Shown: positions 1 to 5,802 of the stretch, piece by piece
Position numbering within the stretch: position 1 is the stretch's first letter
How the letters are laid out: each line of letters opens with the position of its first letter
From: DATEUP01 sp041485285
GTDB lineage: Archaea > Thermoplasmatota > DTKX01 > DATEUP01
NCBI GenBank assembly: GCA_041485285.1
Contig: JBGPJF010000090.1
Span: 1-8,395, forward strand
Reading direction: 5' to 3'
Length of the DNA: 8,395 nucleotides
Position numbers and translations under genes: made by a program
The notes under the pieces: generated by a model
Told to the model about the DNA's origin: nothing
What the model saw: only the letters and a program-made list of their open reading frames with translations
Databases searched by the model: none

Positions 1-2
1 GC

Positions 3-218
3 AAGCCCGTCGGCGTGCCGCTGCTGTGCCAGCTGCTCATCGACCGGTCGTTCATGCCCGAGTACGACACGGACCGCGAGTACTTCGAGGCGGAGCTTGG
101 CGACCTCGAGCGCGGCGACCCGCAGTACCTCTCGGCCACGGGCACTTGGACGATCGCGCCCGGCGTCGTCGTGAAGCGCTCGGGCGGCCAGACGGGCACG
201 TTCACGTACAACCTGTGA
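3..218 (+). CDS. C-terminal end of an unrecognised protein (5' truncated by the window edge)
   Basis: The frame is open from the first complete codon at position 3 to a TGA at 216-218, giving 71 residues with no in-frame ATG start that looks genuine. The GTG at 15 is probably an internal valine, so I treat this as the tail of a longer gene. The visible part has an acidic, aromatic stretch (PEYDTDREYFEAELGDLERG) and then a polar, beta-rich end (ATGTWTIAPGVVVKRSGG, finishing TFTYNL). I see no membrane segment and no cysteine motif, and only one cysteine. I do not recognise the family. The gene converges on the minus-strand membrane-protein gene, with only six bases between the two stop codons, so any transcript ends must overlap. 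That this is a real coding end rests on codon composition and on the tight convergent fit. Confidence 0.6.
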   Translation, partial: KPVGVPLLCQLLIDRSFMPEYDTDREYFEAELGDLERGDPQYLSATGTWTIAPGVVVKRSGGQTGTFTYNL

Positions 219-224
219 GCAACA

Positions 225-752
225 CTACGGTTCGACGACGGTTTCGGTCACGAGCGGCTGGATGAGGCTGCCTGCAAGGCCCGGCAGCGCCGCAAGCAGC
301 GCGCAGGGGCCGACGAGCATCAGGATGTAATAGGAGGGCACGACCCACGTTGCCCCCGGGTAGTAGCCGGCGAAGAGCCCGCTCCATGCGAGGTGCACGA
401 CCACGCCGATCCCCGTGAGGACCGCCCCCGCGGCGGCAAGCGCCAGGGCCGCCGACTGGGCAAGCTGACCGTAGGGCGGCTCAAGGTGGCGCGCGAACCG
501 GTGCGCCACGAGCACGCCTTCGAGGGCGAAGGCGATCACGAGGAGCACACGCAACGGCCGGCCCACCGTCGAAAGGAAATCCAGCGACAAGGGCAGGGGC
601 CATGCAAAGAAGTCCGAAAGCACGATGAGCGAGAGGAAGAGGGCCCCCCCGCCTTGGATGGCCCACAGGCCGCGCAGGCGCGGGTGCATCATCGCGTCGC
701 GGCTGATGAGGCGCGCAACGATCTCCTCGACCGAGCGGGTGGTTGTGGCCAC
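225..752 (-). CDS. Small four-helix integral membrane protein, unknown function
   Basis: The product is 175 residues. The N-terminal 28 residues are charged (for example RSVEEIVARLISRDA) and probably cytoplasmic. Four hydrophobic segments follow at about residues 29-50, 66-86, 97-122 and 138-165, joined by short loops, one with a proline/tyrosine-rich stretch near 91-97. There is no catalytic motif, cysteine pair or known transporter signature, so only a generic membrane role can be given. The chosen start is GTG at 752, because a TATA-like box lies about 26 bases upstream and would give a leaderless transcript. A purine-rich GGAGAG lies only two bases before the GTG, too close to act as a normal ribosome binding site. 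The in-frame ATG codons 20-21 codons further on are possible alternative starts. The gene has no same-strand neighbour close by: it is tail-to-tail with the partial gene on its left and is preceded by the 738-base gap. Confidence 0.75.
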   Translation of the reverse strand: MATTTRSVEEIVARLISRDAMMHPRLRGLWAIQGGGALFLSLIVLSDFFAWPLPLSLDFLSTVGRPLRVLLVIAFALEGVLVAHRFARHLEPPYGQLAQSAALALAAAGAVLTGIGVVVHLAWSGLFAGYYPGATWVVPSYYILMLVGPCALLAALPGLAGSLIQPLVTETVVEP

Positions 753-773
753 GGCTCTCCATCCGCGCGCGAG

Positions 774-788
774 CGATAAAGTGTTTCC
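774..788 (-). promoter_or_regulatory. Putative archaeal promoter (BRE plus TATA-like) of the four-helix membrane protein
   Basis: Read on the minus strand the sequence is GGAAACACTTTATCG. The GGAAAC part resembles a purine-rich TFB recognition element, and CTTTATCG resembles a weak TATA box centred near 778. Archaeal transcription usually starts 24-28 bases downstream, which lands at about 752, exactly on the GTG start codon. The match to the TATA consensus is imperfect, so this is an inference from position as much as from sequence. Confidence 0.35.
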
Positions 789-792
789 GCGC

Positions 793-905
793 GATTGGAT
801 GTAATTGCGGCGTATTGCGGCAAAATAGCATTTATGTGCAATTAGCGCGTATTGCCAATATAGTAATATGCATTGATATCATATTATTCGGGCAAACATC
901 CAATC
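793..905. repeat. Nested inverted repeats in an A/T-rich block
   Basis: The outer arms are perfect 10-base complements: GATTGGATGT at 793-802 and ACATCCAATC at 896-905. Between them lie two further inverted pairs: AATTGC at 803-808 with GCAATT at 838-843, and TAATATG at 864-870 with CATATTA at 880-886. The three stems do not conflict, so the segment could in principle fold as a three-way junction, either as extruded DNA or as RNA. The block also holds a 9-base direct repeat, GCGTATTGC, at 810-818 and 847-855. It begins five bases upstream of the putative promoter of the membrane-protein gene. The base matches are seen directly; any regulatory or structural role is inference, and A/T-rich DNA produces short dyads readily. 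Confidence 0.5.
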
Positions 906-1140
906 AATTCAAATCGATGTATCTCGCAGCCCCGCCCCCTCCCCTCCGAGCGCGTCAACCCCTCGACGCGAGGCTGTAGGCGCCTTTGGGGCAGCTGCAG
1001 CGGGTCCTCCGGCCCCCGGATTGCCCCCGCCGGCCGTTTCCCGTTCATGTTTAGGGTGGGAGAAACGTGCAACAAAGGGCATTCCGTGGCCTTTTTCGAC
1101 GGATCCACGGTCGGCGGCATGCTTTTCACGCTCAAAATAC

Positions 1141-1164
1141 GGCGCATAACGTTAGTTATGCGCC
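1141..1164. repeat. Perfect 24-base dyad, 10-base arms with a 4-base centre
   Basis: The left arm is GGCGCATAAC (1141-1150), the centre is GTTA, and the right arm is GTTATGCGCC (1155-1164). The arms are exact reverse complements, and an 8-base palindrome TAACGTTA (1147-1154) straddles the junction of left arm and centre. Symmetry stops cleanly at both ends (C at 1140 and C at 1165). A 6-base direct repeat CACGCT flanks it at 1127-1132 and 1171-1176. No run of T follows on either strand immediately, which argues against a simple terminator. A binding site for a dimeric regulator, or a stable RNA hairpin within an unannotated transcript, are the main readings. Confidence 0.6.
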
Positions 1165-1490
1165 CAAACCACGCTTACGAGGGGGTTTTTGCCCGTTTTC
1201 GGCCCCGGAGCACCACATATGCGTCAAAATGAATGTGTTCCGCGACGCATGCAGCCGGCTTGCGCCCGCCACGCGGGGCGAGTCGAGGGGCGGGGAGGAG
1301 CTTCGAAGTCGTGGAGCTGCCCGCGGGAGGATACGGGGTCCCTCGAGGACGTTGCACCGGCATGCGCTGCGCCCCCTCGTCATATTCATCTAAATGGATG
1401 TATTGGTGAATACGGCCTATTACACAATAATTCTATGGAGCGGTCTATTCCCGGTTCATATGTGTATTAACATACACTGATGCAAATGAA

Positions 1491-1907
1491 TTAAAGCATC
1501 TTAACCGACACGACCCGGTCCCCTTGCCGGATTTTCTCCATCACGGGCTTGCCGTCCACGACCATGCCGAACATGGCGTAGTTGCCGTCGAGCGAGCGCG
1601 CGTCGCGCTTGCAGATGTAGAACTGCGCCGTGGCGCTGTTCGGGTCGTTCGTGCGGGCCATCCCGACGGCCCCTGCCATGTGCTTGAGGGAGCGGTCGAT
1701 CTCGAGCTTGATGGGGGCGTACCCGCGGATGGGCTCGCCGGTCTGGATGACCCAGTCCTCGACGCGGTGCCACTTGATGTTGCCCTTGTTGAACTCCCCT
1801 TTGTCGGCTAGTTCGATGAACCGTTTGCAGGAGATGGGCATCTTGTCTTCGTAGAGCTCGATCGTGATCGTTCCGTAGTCGGTGTTGACTGCTGCCTTGC
1901 GTGCCAT
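1491..1907 (-). CDS. Small cytoplasmic cyclophilin-type peptidyl-prolyl cis-trans isomerase
   Basis: Cyclophilins catalyse cis-trans isomerisation of X-proline bonds and assist protein folding. This 138-residue product is a compact, single-domain version without a signal or membrane segment, so it should be cytoplasmic. It opens with the usual strand pair (YGTITIELYEDKMPISCKRF). The active-site stretch is WHRVEDWVIQTG, with the catalytic arginine at R48 and the conserved glutamine at Q55. MARTNDPNSATAQFYI follows at 83-98, then SLDGNYAMFG. Between arginine and glutamine it is one residue shorter than its neighbour and has tryptophan where phenylalanine is usual. The tryptophan that gives human cyclophilin A its cyclosporin sensitivity is serine here. 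The start is the ATG at 1907. The gene lies 47 bases after the membrane-anchored cyclophilin on the same strand and is probably the last gene of that operon. Confidence 0.93.
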   Translation of the reverse strand: MARKAAVNTDYGTITIELYEDKMPISCKRFIELADKGEFNKGNIKWHRVEDWVIQTGEPIRGYAPIKLEIDRSLKHMAGAVGMARTNDPNSATAQFYICKRDARSLDGNYAMFGMVVDGKPVMEKIRQGDRVVSVKML

Positions 1908-1954
1908 AGGCCTTACCTGCGGCGGGAGGGCGCAAGGGGGAGAAAAGGCCTCGC

Positions 1955-2545
1955 TTACGGGGGGCTTCCCGCGCGCACGAAGGTGATGCTGAAGATCATC
2001 TCGCCTTTCGTGACCTTCGTGGCGTTCTCCATCCCGCGGGTGACGACGCCGAACACCGCGTAGCCGCCGCCGGTGGTGTCGAGCTGGCGGTTGCTGCCCG
2101 TGTTGATGTAGAACTGGGTTGAACCGGAGTTGGGGTCATCGGTGCGGGCCACCCCGACGGTGCCGTAGTCGTTGTGGAGGCTGGGGTCGAGCTCGAGGGG
2201 GATCGTGGGGCGCGGATCCGACGGCTTGTCCCCGGTCTGGATGACGAAGCCCGGTTCGACGCGGTGCCACGGCAAGCCGTTGTAGTAGCCGCCCTGGACG
2301 AGCCCGATGAAATTGGCCGAGGTGATCGGGGCCTTGTCTTCGATGAACCGGAAGACGATCGTGCCCGACTGCGTTGAGATGACGGCGTAGGCGGGCTGCA
2401 GGCCCCCTGGCGGGCCCGAAGTGGAGGGCGAGAACACGATCGCCGCCCCGGCGACCGCGGCGATGGCCACGATGGCCCCGCCGATCATCAGGCTGCGGCG
2501 CATCCGCGCCTGGTGGCGCTGCTCCTCGCGCTTCTTCTTGCCCAC
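1955..2545 (-). CDS. Membrane-anchored, extracytoplasmic cyclophilin-type peptidyl-prolyl isomerase
   Basis: The product is 196 residues when started at GTG 2545. The first 17 residues are strongly basic (GKKKREEQRHQARMRR). Residues 19-38 form one hydrophobic helix, followed by a short Ser/Pro/Gly linker (39-51) and then the cyclophilin domain. This predicts an N-in, C-out protein with the enzyme outside the cell membrane, acting on exported proteins. The domain has WHRVEPGFVIQTGD (catalytic R95, F100, Q103), VARTDDPNSGSTQFYI (132-147) and GGYAVFG. Tryptophan of the human enzyme is glutamine here. The frame stays open far upstream, to 3241, but that extension lies inside the preceding gene and reads as arginine-rich nonsense, so I reject it. 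The GTG start leaves 29 bases after the preceding stop. An internal ATG (residue 15) is the alternative start. I see no lipobox cysteine. Confidence 0.9.
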   Translation of the reverse strand: MGKKKREEQRHQARMRRSLMIGGAIVAIAAVAGAAIVFSPSTSGPPGGLQPAYAVISTQSGTIVFRFIEDKAPITSANFIGLVQGGYYNGLPWHRVEPGFVIQTGDKPSDPRPTIPLELDPSLHNDYGTVGVARTDDPNSGSTQFYINTGSNRQLDTTGGGYAVFGVVTRGMENATKVTKGEMIFSITFVRAGSPP

Positions 2546-2564
2546 GGCGCCGAATGAACGCCTC

Positions 2565-2580
2565 AGAATTAAGCCTAAAG
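2565..2580 (-). promoter_or_regulatory. Possible internal promoter for the membrane-anchored cyclophilin
   Basis: On the minus strand the sequence CTTTAGGCTTAATTCT spans the end of the preceding gene and is the only A/T-rich patch nearby. Its TTAATT core lies 20-27 bases before the GTG at 2545, the right distance for a leaderless archaeal transcript. The match to a TATA box is poor, and read-through from the upstream gene is enough to explain expression. Confidence 0.22.
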
Positions 2581-3711
2581 GTCGTCGTCCTGCGCAAAGG
2601 TCTGCCGGAAGCCCACGATGGCGGCGGCCGCGAAGGCCAGGATGGCCGCGAGCAGGAGGAACGGCGTGAGGGGAGCCGAGGGCCGCGGCTGGACGTCTTC
2701 GACATAGGAGACGACCGTGCGGTCGGCGAAGCCGAAGGTAGGCGTGGCGTCGAAGTCGACGCCGATGGAGTCGTACACGCGCGCGCGCCCGATCCCGAAG
2801 TCGTAGAACTCGACCCGGGGGCTCGAGAACACCAGGCCCGGCTTCGTCCCGCCAAGGAGGATGGTGAGGCCGCTTGCAAGCACCCATTTGGGCAGGACCT
2901 CGGCGGGCGGCGCGATCGACTCGACGCGCCGGTCGAGGATGTCGTAGTACCCGACGGTCTCGGCGGTTCCGTTCACCCACGCGACGAAGAACGCGCCGGT
3001 GGCGGTGCGCGCCACGCCGAGCCCGGAGGCAACGCGGGCTTCGACCCCGCTCGTTGTATTCATTACCCATACATCGGAGCCGTCGGGCGTCTTGCTGTAG
3101 AACAGGTCGGTGCGAATGACGGCCACGACCCTGCGGTCTTCGGCAAACGCGCTTGCAAATTGTAGCGGGGCGAGGGCCCCTCGCGGCAGCACGGCGGCCG
3201 CGATCCGTCCGTCCGAGCGTGCGAAGCTCCAAGCGGTCCACCCGTCGCCGGCCGAAAGCGTCGCCGGCAGGGGCGTCAGGTTGGCGGGGAGCACGACCGC
3301 GCGCTCCGACCCCTTCGCCGCATCAAAGGTGTGGACCGACGGCGGTTGGCGCAGGTCGACCCACACCACGTTGTCGCCGTCGGCGGTGGCGTCGTCCATT
3401 TGGCCGGCCCCCACGGGGACGGGCGTCCCGCCCCCCAAGGGGTGCAAGAGCCATGTGCCGCGGTCGAGGACGAAGTGGGACGTGACGATCGGGTCCGCGG
3501 CCTTGAGAGAAATTCGCGAGGTGGGGGATGCGCTCGTCCCATCGCCGAGGGGGACGATGTCCGCGAACCGCAGCGTTGCGCCTGTGGGTGCATTCAGGCC
3601 GTTGTAGGCTGCCGCCGAAGCGAGCAAGCCGGCCGCCAGGACCACGAGCACAACGGCGGCTCCAACGCGGGCCCGCGGCTCGCGCGCTTCGGGGGTCGGC
3701 AAGGTGCTCAT
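2575..3711 (-). CDS. Membrane-anchored extracytoplasmic protein, probably beta-propeller, unknown function
   Basis: The product is 378 residues when started at ATG 3711. A hydrophobic helix at about 16-35 is followed by a large extracytoplasmic region (about 36-345), a second helix at about 349-367, and a short tail ending in QDDDL. The large region has repeated strand-turn units ending in tryptophan/valine-rich strands: ADGDNVVWVDLR (110-121), AGDGWTAWSFARSDGR (154-169), SDVWVMNTTSG (212-222), FFVAWVNGTAETVGYYDI (241-258) and FADRTVVSYVEDV (328-340). This pattern resembles TolB-like or WD-type beta-propeller blades; it is similarity of pattern, not an identified family. N-glycosylation sequons occur at N144, N218 and N247, fitting an outside location. 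I chose ATG 3711 because GGCGGTGA lies four bases upstream and the shared TATA box fits it. The longer form starting at 3792 would overlap uvrB. It heads the cluster with the two cyclophilins. Confidence 0.85.
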   Translation of the reverse strand: MSTLPTPEAREPRARVGAAVVLVVLAAGLLASAAAYNGLNAPTGATLRFADIVPLGDGTSASPTSRISLKAADPIVTSHFVLDRGTWLLHPLGGGTPVPVGAGQMDDATADGDNVVWVDLRQPPSVHTFDAAKGSERAVVLPANLTPLPATLSAGDGWTAWSFARSDGRIAAAVLPRGALAPLQFASAFAEDRRVVAVIRTDLFYSKTPDGSDVWVMNTTSGVEARVASGLGVARTATGAFFVAWVNGTAETVGYYDILDRRVESIAPPAEVLPKWVLASGLTILLGGTKPGLVFSSPRVEFYDFGIGRARVYDSIGVDFDATPTFGFADRTVVSYVEDVQPRPSAPLTPFLLLAAILAFAAAAIVGFRQTFAQDDDL

Positions 3712-3715
3712 CGCT

Positions 3716-3723
3716 TCACCGCC
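3716..3723 (-). promoter_or_regulatory. Ribosome binding site of the beta-propeller-like gene
   Basis: On the minus strand the sequence is GGCGGTGA, one mismatch from the ideal GGAGGTGA complement of the 16S rRNA tail. It ends four bases before ATG 3711. This decides the start of the gene against the upstream in-frame ATG at 3792. Confidence 0.6.
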
Positions 3724-3751
3724 TGGCTCGGTCAGTCTACCCCCCCTTTTC

Positions 3752-3759
3752 TTTAAATA
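3752..3759. promoter_or_regulatory. TATA box between uvrB and the divergent propeller-cyclophilin cluster
   Basis: TTTAAATA is the only all-A/T octamer in the 75-base divergent gap, preceded on the plus strand by a pyrimidine run (CCCCCCCTTTTC). Its centre is 31 bases before ATG 3787 of uvrB, so transcription 24-28 bases downstream would start a few bases before that ATG, giving a nearly leaderless mRNA. The TTTAAA core is palindromic. In the other direction the same box would start transcription near 3729, leaving about 18 bases of leader containing the GGCGGTGA ribosome binding site of the gene starting at 3711. A clear purine-rich BRE is not visible on either side, so the preferred direction cannot be read from sequence. 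Confidence 0.6.
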
Positions 3760-3786
3760 GCGATGCCTCGTCTGGCGAATTCCCCC

Positions 3787-5793
3787 ATGCAATTTGAACT
3801 GCGATCAGCGTTCAAGCCAACGGGCGACCAGCCGCAGGCGATCGAGCGCCTCGTCGACCTGTTCGGGAAGAAGGGCGCCCGGGCAGCCACGCTGCTTGGC
3901 GTGACGGGGTCGGGCAAGACCTTCACGATGGCGAATGTCATCCAGGCGCTCCAGCGGCCCACCCTGGTCATTTCCCACAATAAGACGCTCGCGGCGCAGT
4001 TATACAATGAGTTAAGGGAGTTTTTTCCCGAGAACGCGGTCGAGTACTTCGTTTCCTACTACGATTACTACCAGCCTGAGGCGTACATGCCTCGGACCGA
4101 CACCTACATCGCAAAGGAGATGAGCAAGAACGAGGAGATCGAGCGGCTCCGCTTCAAGGCGACCGCCTCGCTTCTCGCCAGGCGCGATGTCATTGTGGTG
4201 GCCTCGGTCTCGTGCATCTACGGGCTCGGGGACCCCCAGGACTTCCGCGAAGGCTGCGTGCAGCTCACGGTGGGGGATGAGGTCCCGCGCGAGGCGCTCG
4301 TGAAGAAGCTCGTCGAGATGTACTACACGCGCAACGATTTCCAGCCGACCGACGGGACCTTCCGCGTGCGGGGCGAGGTGCTCGATGTGGTGCTGCCCGG
4401 CCAGCGGGAAGTCCTGCGGGTCGAATACAACGGCGACACGGTCGACCGGCTGTCGATGCACCACCAGGTCACCCTCGACCTGCTGGAGAAGGTGCCGTCG
4501 ATCCTCGTGTACCCCGCCAAGCAGTATGTGACCACCGAGGAGAAGCTCAAGCGTGGGATCAAGCGGATCCGCGACGAAATGGAGGAGCGCGTGGGCGAGC
4601 TCGAAGCGAACAACAAGCTTGTCGAGGCACAGCGGCTGCGGCAACGCACCGAGTTCGACCTCGAGATGCTCGAGGTGCAGGGCTACTGCCAGGGGATCGA
4701 AAATTACTCGCGCCCGCTCGAAGGCCGGGCCGCGGGGTCGTCGCCCCACACGCTCATCGACTTCTTCCCGAAGGACTTCCTGATGATTGTCGACGAGTCG
4801 CACGTGACGCTCCCCCAGGTGCGGGGGATGTACGAGGGCGACCGGACGCGCAAGGAGACGCTCGTCGAGTACGGCTTCCGCCTGCCGTCGGCGCTCGACA
4901 ACCGGCCGCTGAAGTACCCGGAGTTCAGCAAGAAAATCAAGAATGTCATGTATGTGTCGGCCACCCCGGCGCCTTTCGAGATTCAGGACTCGGCGGAGGT
5001 CGTGCAGCAGATCGTGCGGCCGACGGGGGTGGTCGACCCCCTGATCGAGATGCGCCCCCGGAAAAACCAGGTCGACGACCTGATCGGCGAAATCCGCAAG
5101 ACGGTTGCGACCGGAGACAAGGTGCTCGTCACCACGCTCACCAAGAAGATGGCCGAGGACCTGACTGACTACTTGAAGGACCTCGATGTGCGCGTGAAGT
5201 ACCTGCACTCGGACATCGAGACGCTCGAGCGCGTGGATGTCATTGAGGGGCTGAAGAACGACCAGTTCGACGTGATCGTCGGCATTAACCTCCTGCGCGA
5301 GGGGCTCGACCTCCCGATCATCGGATTCATCGGGATCCTCGACGCCGACCGCGAGGGGTTCCTTCGCGGCGAGACGGCGCTCATGCAGACCGTGGGACGG
5401 GCCGCACGCAACATCCGGGGCCGAGTCATCTTGTACGCAGACCGCGCCACGGACTCCATCACGAAGGTGATGGAGATCACGGCAGCCAGGCGCCAGCGCC
5501 AGATCGCCTACAACAAGGAGCATGGGATCGAGGCGGTGAGCGCCGTTGGGCGCAGGGTCCGCAGCCCGCTGCTCGACTCCTACCGCAAGATTGCGCAAGG
5601 GCGCGGGAAGGTGGAGGAGGCGGCCAAGGCCGTCGACGACGACGATGTGGTCGCCCTCATCGAGCTGCTCGAGGACGAGATGAAGCGGGCGGCGGCCAAC
5701 CTCGACTTCGAGCGCGCCGCGCAGCTGCGCGACGAGGTTGTGGCGCTGAAGAAGGACGCCGAGGCGCGCGGCGTGCTGGTCGCACAGAACTGA
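3787..5793 (+). CDS. uvrB: UvrABC excision repair system subunit B (damage-verifying helicase-like ATPase)
   Basis: UvrB is delivered to damaged DNA by UvrA, threads one strand behind a beta-hairpin to verify the lesion, and recruits UvrC for the dual incisions. The product is 668 residues, close to the 673 of E. coli, and looks complete. Visible are the N-terminal signature FKPTGDQPQAI (9-19), Walker A GVTGSGKT (38-45), and the beta-hairpin with YYDYYQPEAY (91-100). Also visible are the motif II box DESH (336-339), YVSATPAPFE, NLLREGLDLP, the arginine-finger motif QTVGRAARN (534-542), and a C-terminal UVR coiled-coil (about 622-657, ANLDFERAAQLRDEV). The start at 3787 gives MQFELRSAFKPTGDQ, the normal UvrB beginning. 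The in-frame ATG at 3763 is only three bases from the TATA box and cannot lie on that transcript. No ribosome binding site precedes 3787, consistent with a leaderless mRNA. uvrA follows after nine bases. Confidence 0.98.
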   Translation: MQFELRSAFKPTGDQPQAIERLVDLFGKKGARAATLLGVTGSGKTFTMANVIQALQRPTLVISHNKTLAAQLYNELREFFPENAVEYFVSYYDYYQPEAYMPRTDTYIAKEMSKNEEIERLRFKATASLLARRDVIVVASVSCIYGLGDPQDFREGCVQLTVGDEVPREALVKKLVEMYYTRNDFQPTDGTFRVRGEVLDVVLPGQREVLRVEYNGDTVDRLSMHHQVTLDLLEKVPSILVYPAKQYVTTEEKLKRGIKRIRDEMEERVGELEANNKLVEAQRLRQRTEFDLEMLEVQGYCQGIENYSRPLEGRAAGSSPHTLIDFFPKDFLMIVDESHVTLPQVRGMYEGDRTRKETLVEYGFRLPSALDNRPLKYPEFSKKIKNVMYVSATPAPFEIQDSAEVVQQIVRPTGVVDPLIEMRPRKNQVDDLIGEIRKTVATGDKVLVTTLTKKMAEDLTDYLKDLDVRVKYLHSDIETLERVDVIEGLKNDQFDVIVGINLLREGLDLPIIGFIGILDADREGFLRGETALMQTVGRAARNIRGRVILYADRATDSITKVMEITAARRQRQIAYNKEHGIEAVSAVGRRVRSPLLDSYRKIAQGRGKVEEAAKAVDDDDVVALIELLEDEMKRAAANLDFERAAQLRDEVVALKKDAEARGVLVAQN

Positions 5794-5797
5794 GGTG
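5792..5797 (+). promoter_or_regulatory. Ribosome binding site of uvrA overlapping the uvrB stop codon
   Basis: GAGGTG overlaps the last two bases of the uvrB TGA and ends five bases before the uvrA ATG. This is a good match to the anti-Shine-Dalgarno sequence and indicates translational coupling within one mRNA, in contrast to the leaderless first gene. Confidence 0.75.
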
Positions 5798-5802
5798 GTG
5801 GG

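Larger units (their letters stand above)
753..1490. other. 738-base intergenic region with no convincing gene
   Basis: The open frames here (up to about 119 codons) have no good start context, no recognisable domain, and a composition unlike the neighbouring genes, so I do not call any. The edges are A/T-rich (about 781-925 and 1375-1490) and the middle (about 926-1375) is G/C-rich. Inside are the nested repeats at 793-905 and the 24-base dyad at 1141-1164. Smaller inverted repeats are CGCGTC at 951-956 with GACGCG at 965-970, CCGTGG at 1084-1089 with CCACGG at 1105-1110, TATTCA at 1383-1388 with TGAATA at 1407-1412, and GTGTA at 1462-1466 with TACAC at 1473-1477. The last lies just beyond the end of the cyclophilin gene and could mark a transcript end, weakly. 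I checked by eye for tRNA T-loops and for the conserved cores of RNase P RNA and SRP RNA and saw none. Confidence 0.6.

Noticed and set aside
393..779. Plus-strand open frame of 128 codons opposite the four-helix membrane protein
   Set aside because: Its product is an Arg/Glu/His-rich antisense artefact, while the minus strand encodes four clear hydrophobic helices.
804..855. Short direct repeats (ATTGCGG, GCGTATTGC) considered as a CRISPR or iteron array
   Set aside because: There are only two copies of each 7-9 base unit with irregular spacing, no unique spacers of constant length, and no replication initiator or cas gene nearby.
884..1147. Minus-strand open frame of 87 codons in the intergenic region
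   Set aside because: It has no start signal or domain and overlaps the opposite open frame and the repeat elements. Random open frames of this size are expected in G/C-rich DNA.
873..1232. Plus-strand open frame of 119 codons in the intergenic region
   Set aside because: It crosses the A/T-rich repeats and the 24-base dyad, has no ribosome binding site or family similarity, and its composition changes abruptly along its length.
1479..1500. GATGC / GCATC pair around the stop codon of the small cyclophilin, considered as a terminator
   Set aside because: The arms are only five bases, overlap the coding end, and are not followed by a U-run on the transcribed strand.
1908..1951. Inverted AGGCCTT / AAGGCCT pair between the two cyclophilin genes
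   Set aside because: Seven-base arms separated by 30 bases contain a self-palindromic AGGCCT core, which is easily expected by chance in G/C-rich DNA. The nearby TTTTCT on the minus strand is too short to call a terminator.
2546..3241. N-terminal extension of the membrane-anchored cyclophilin frame
   Set aside because: The extra 232 codons lie inside the propeller-like gene in another frame and translate to Arg/Ala/Gly-rich nonsense. The GTG at 2545 gives a normal basic N-terminus plus membrane helix.
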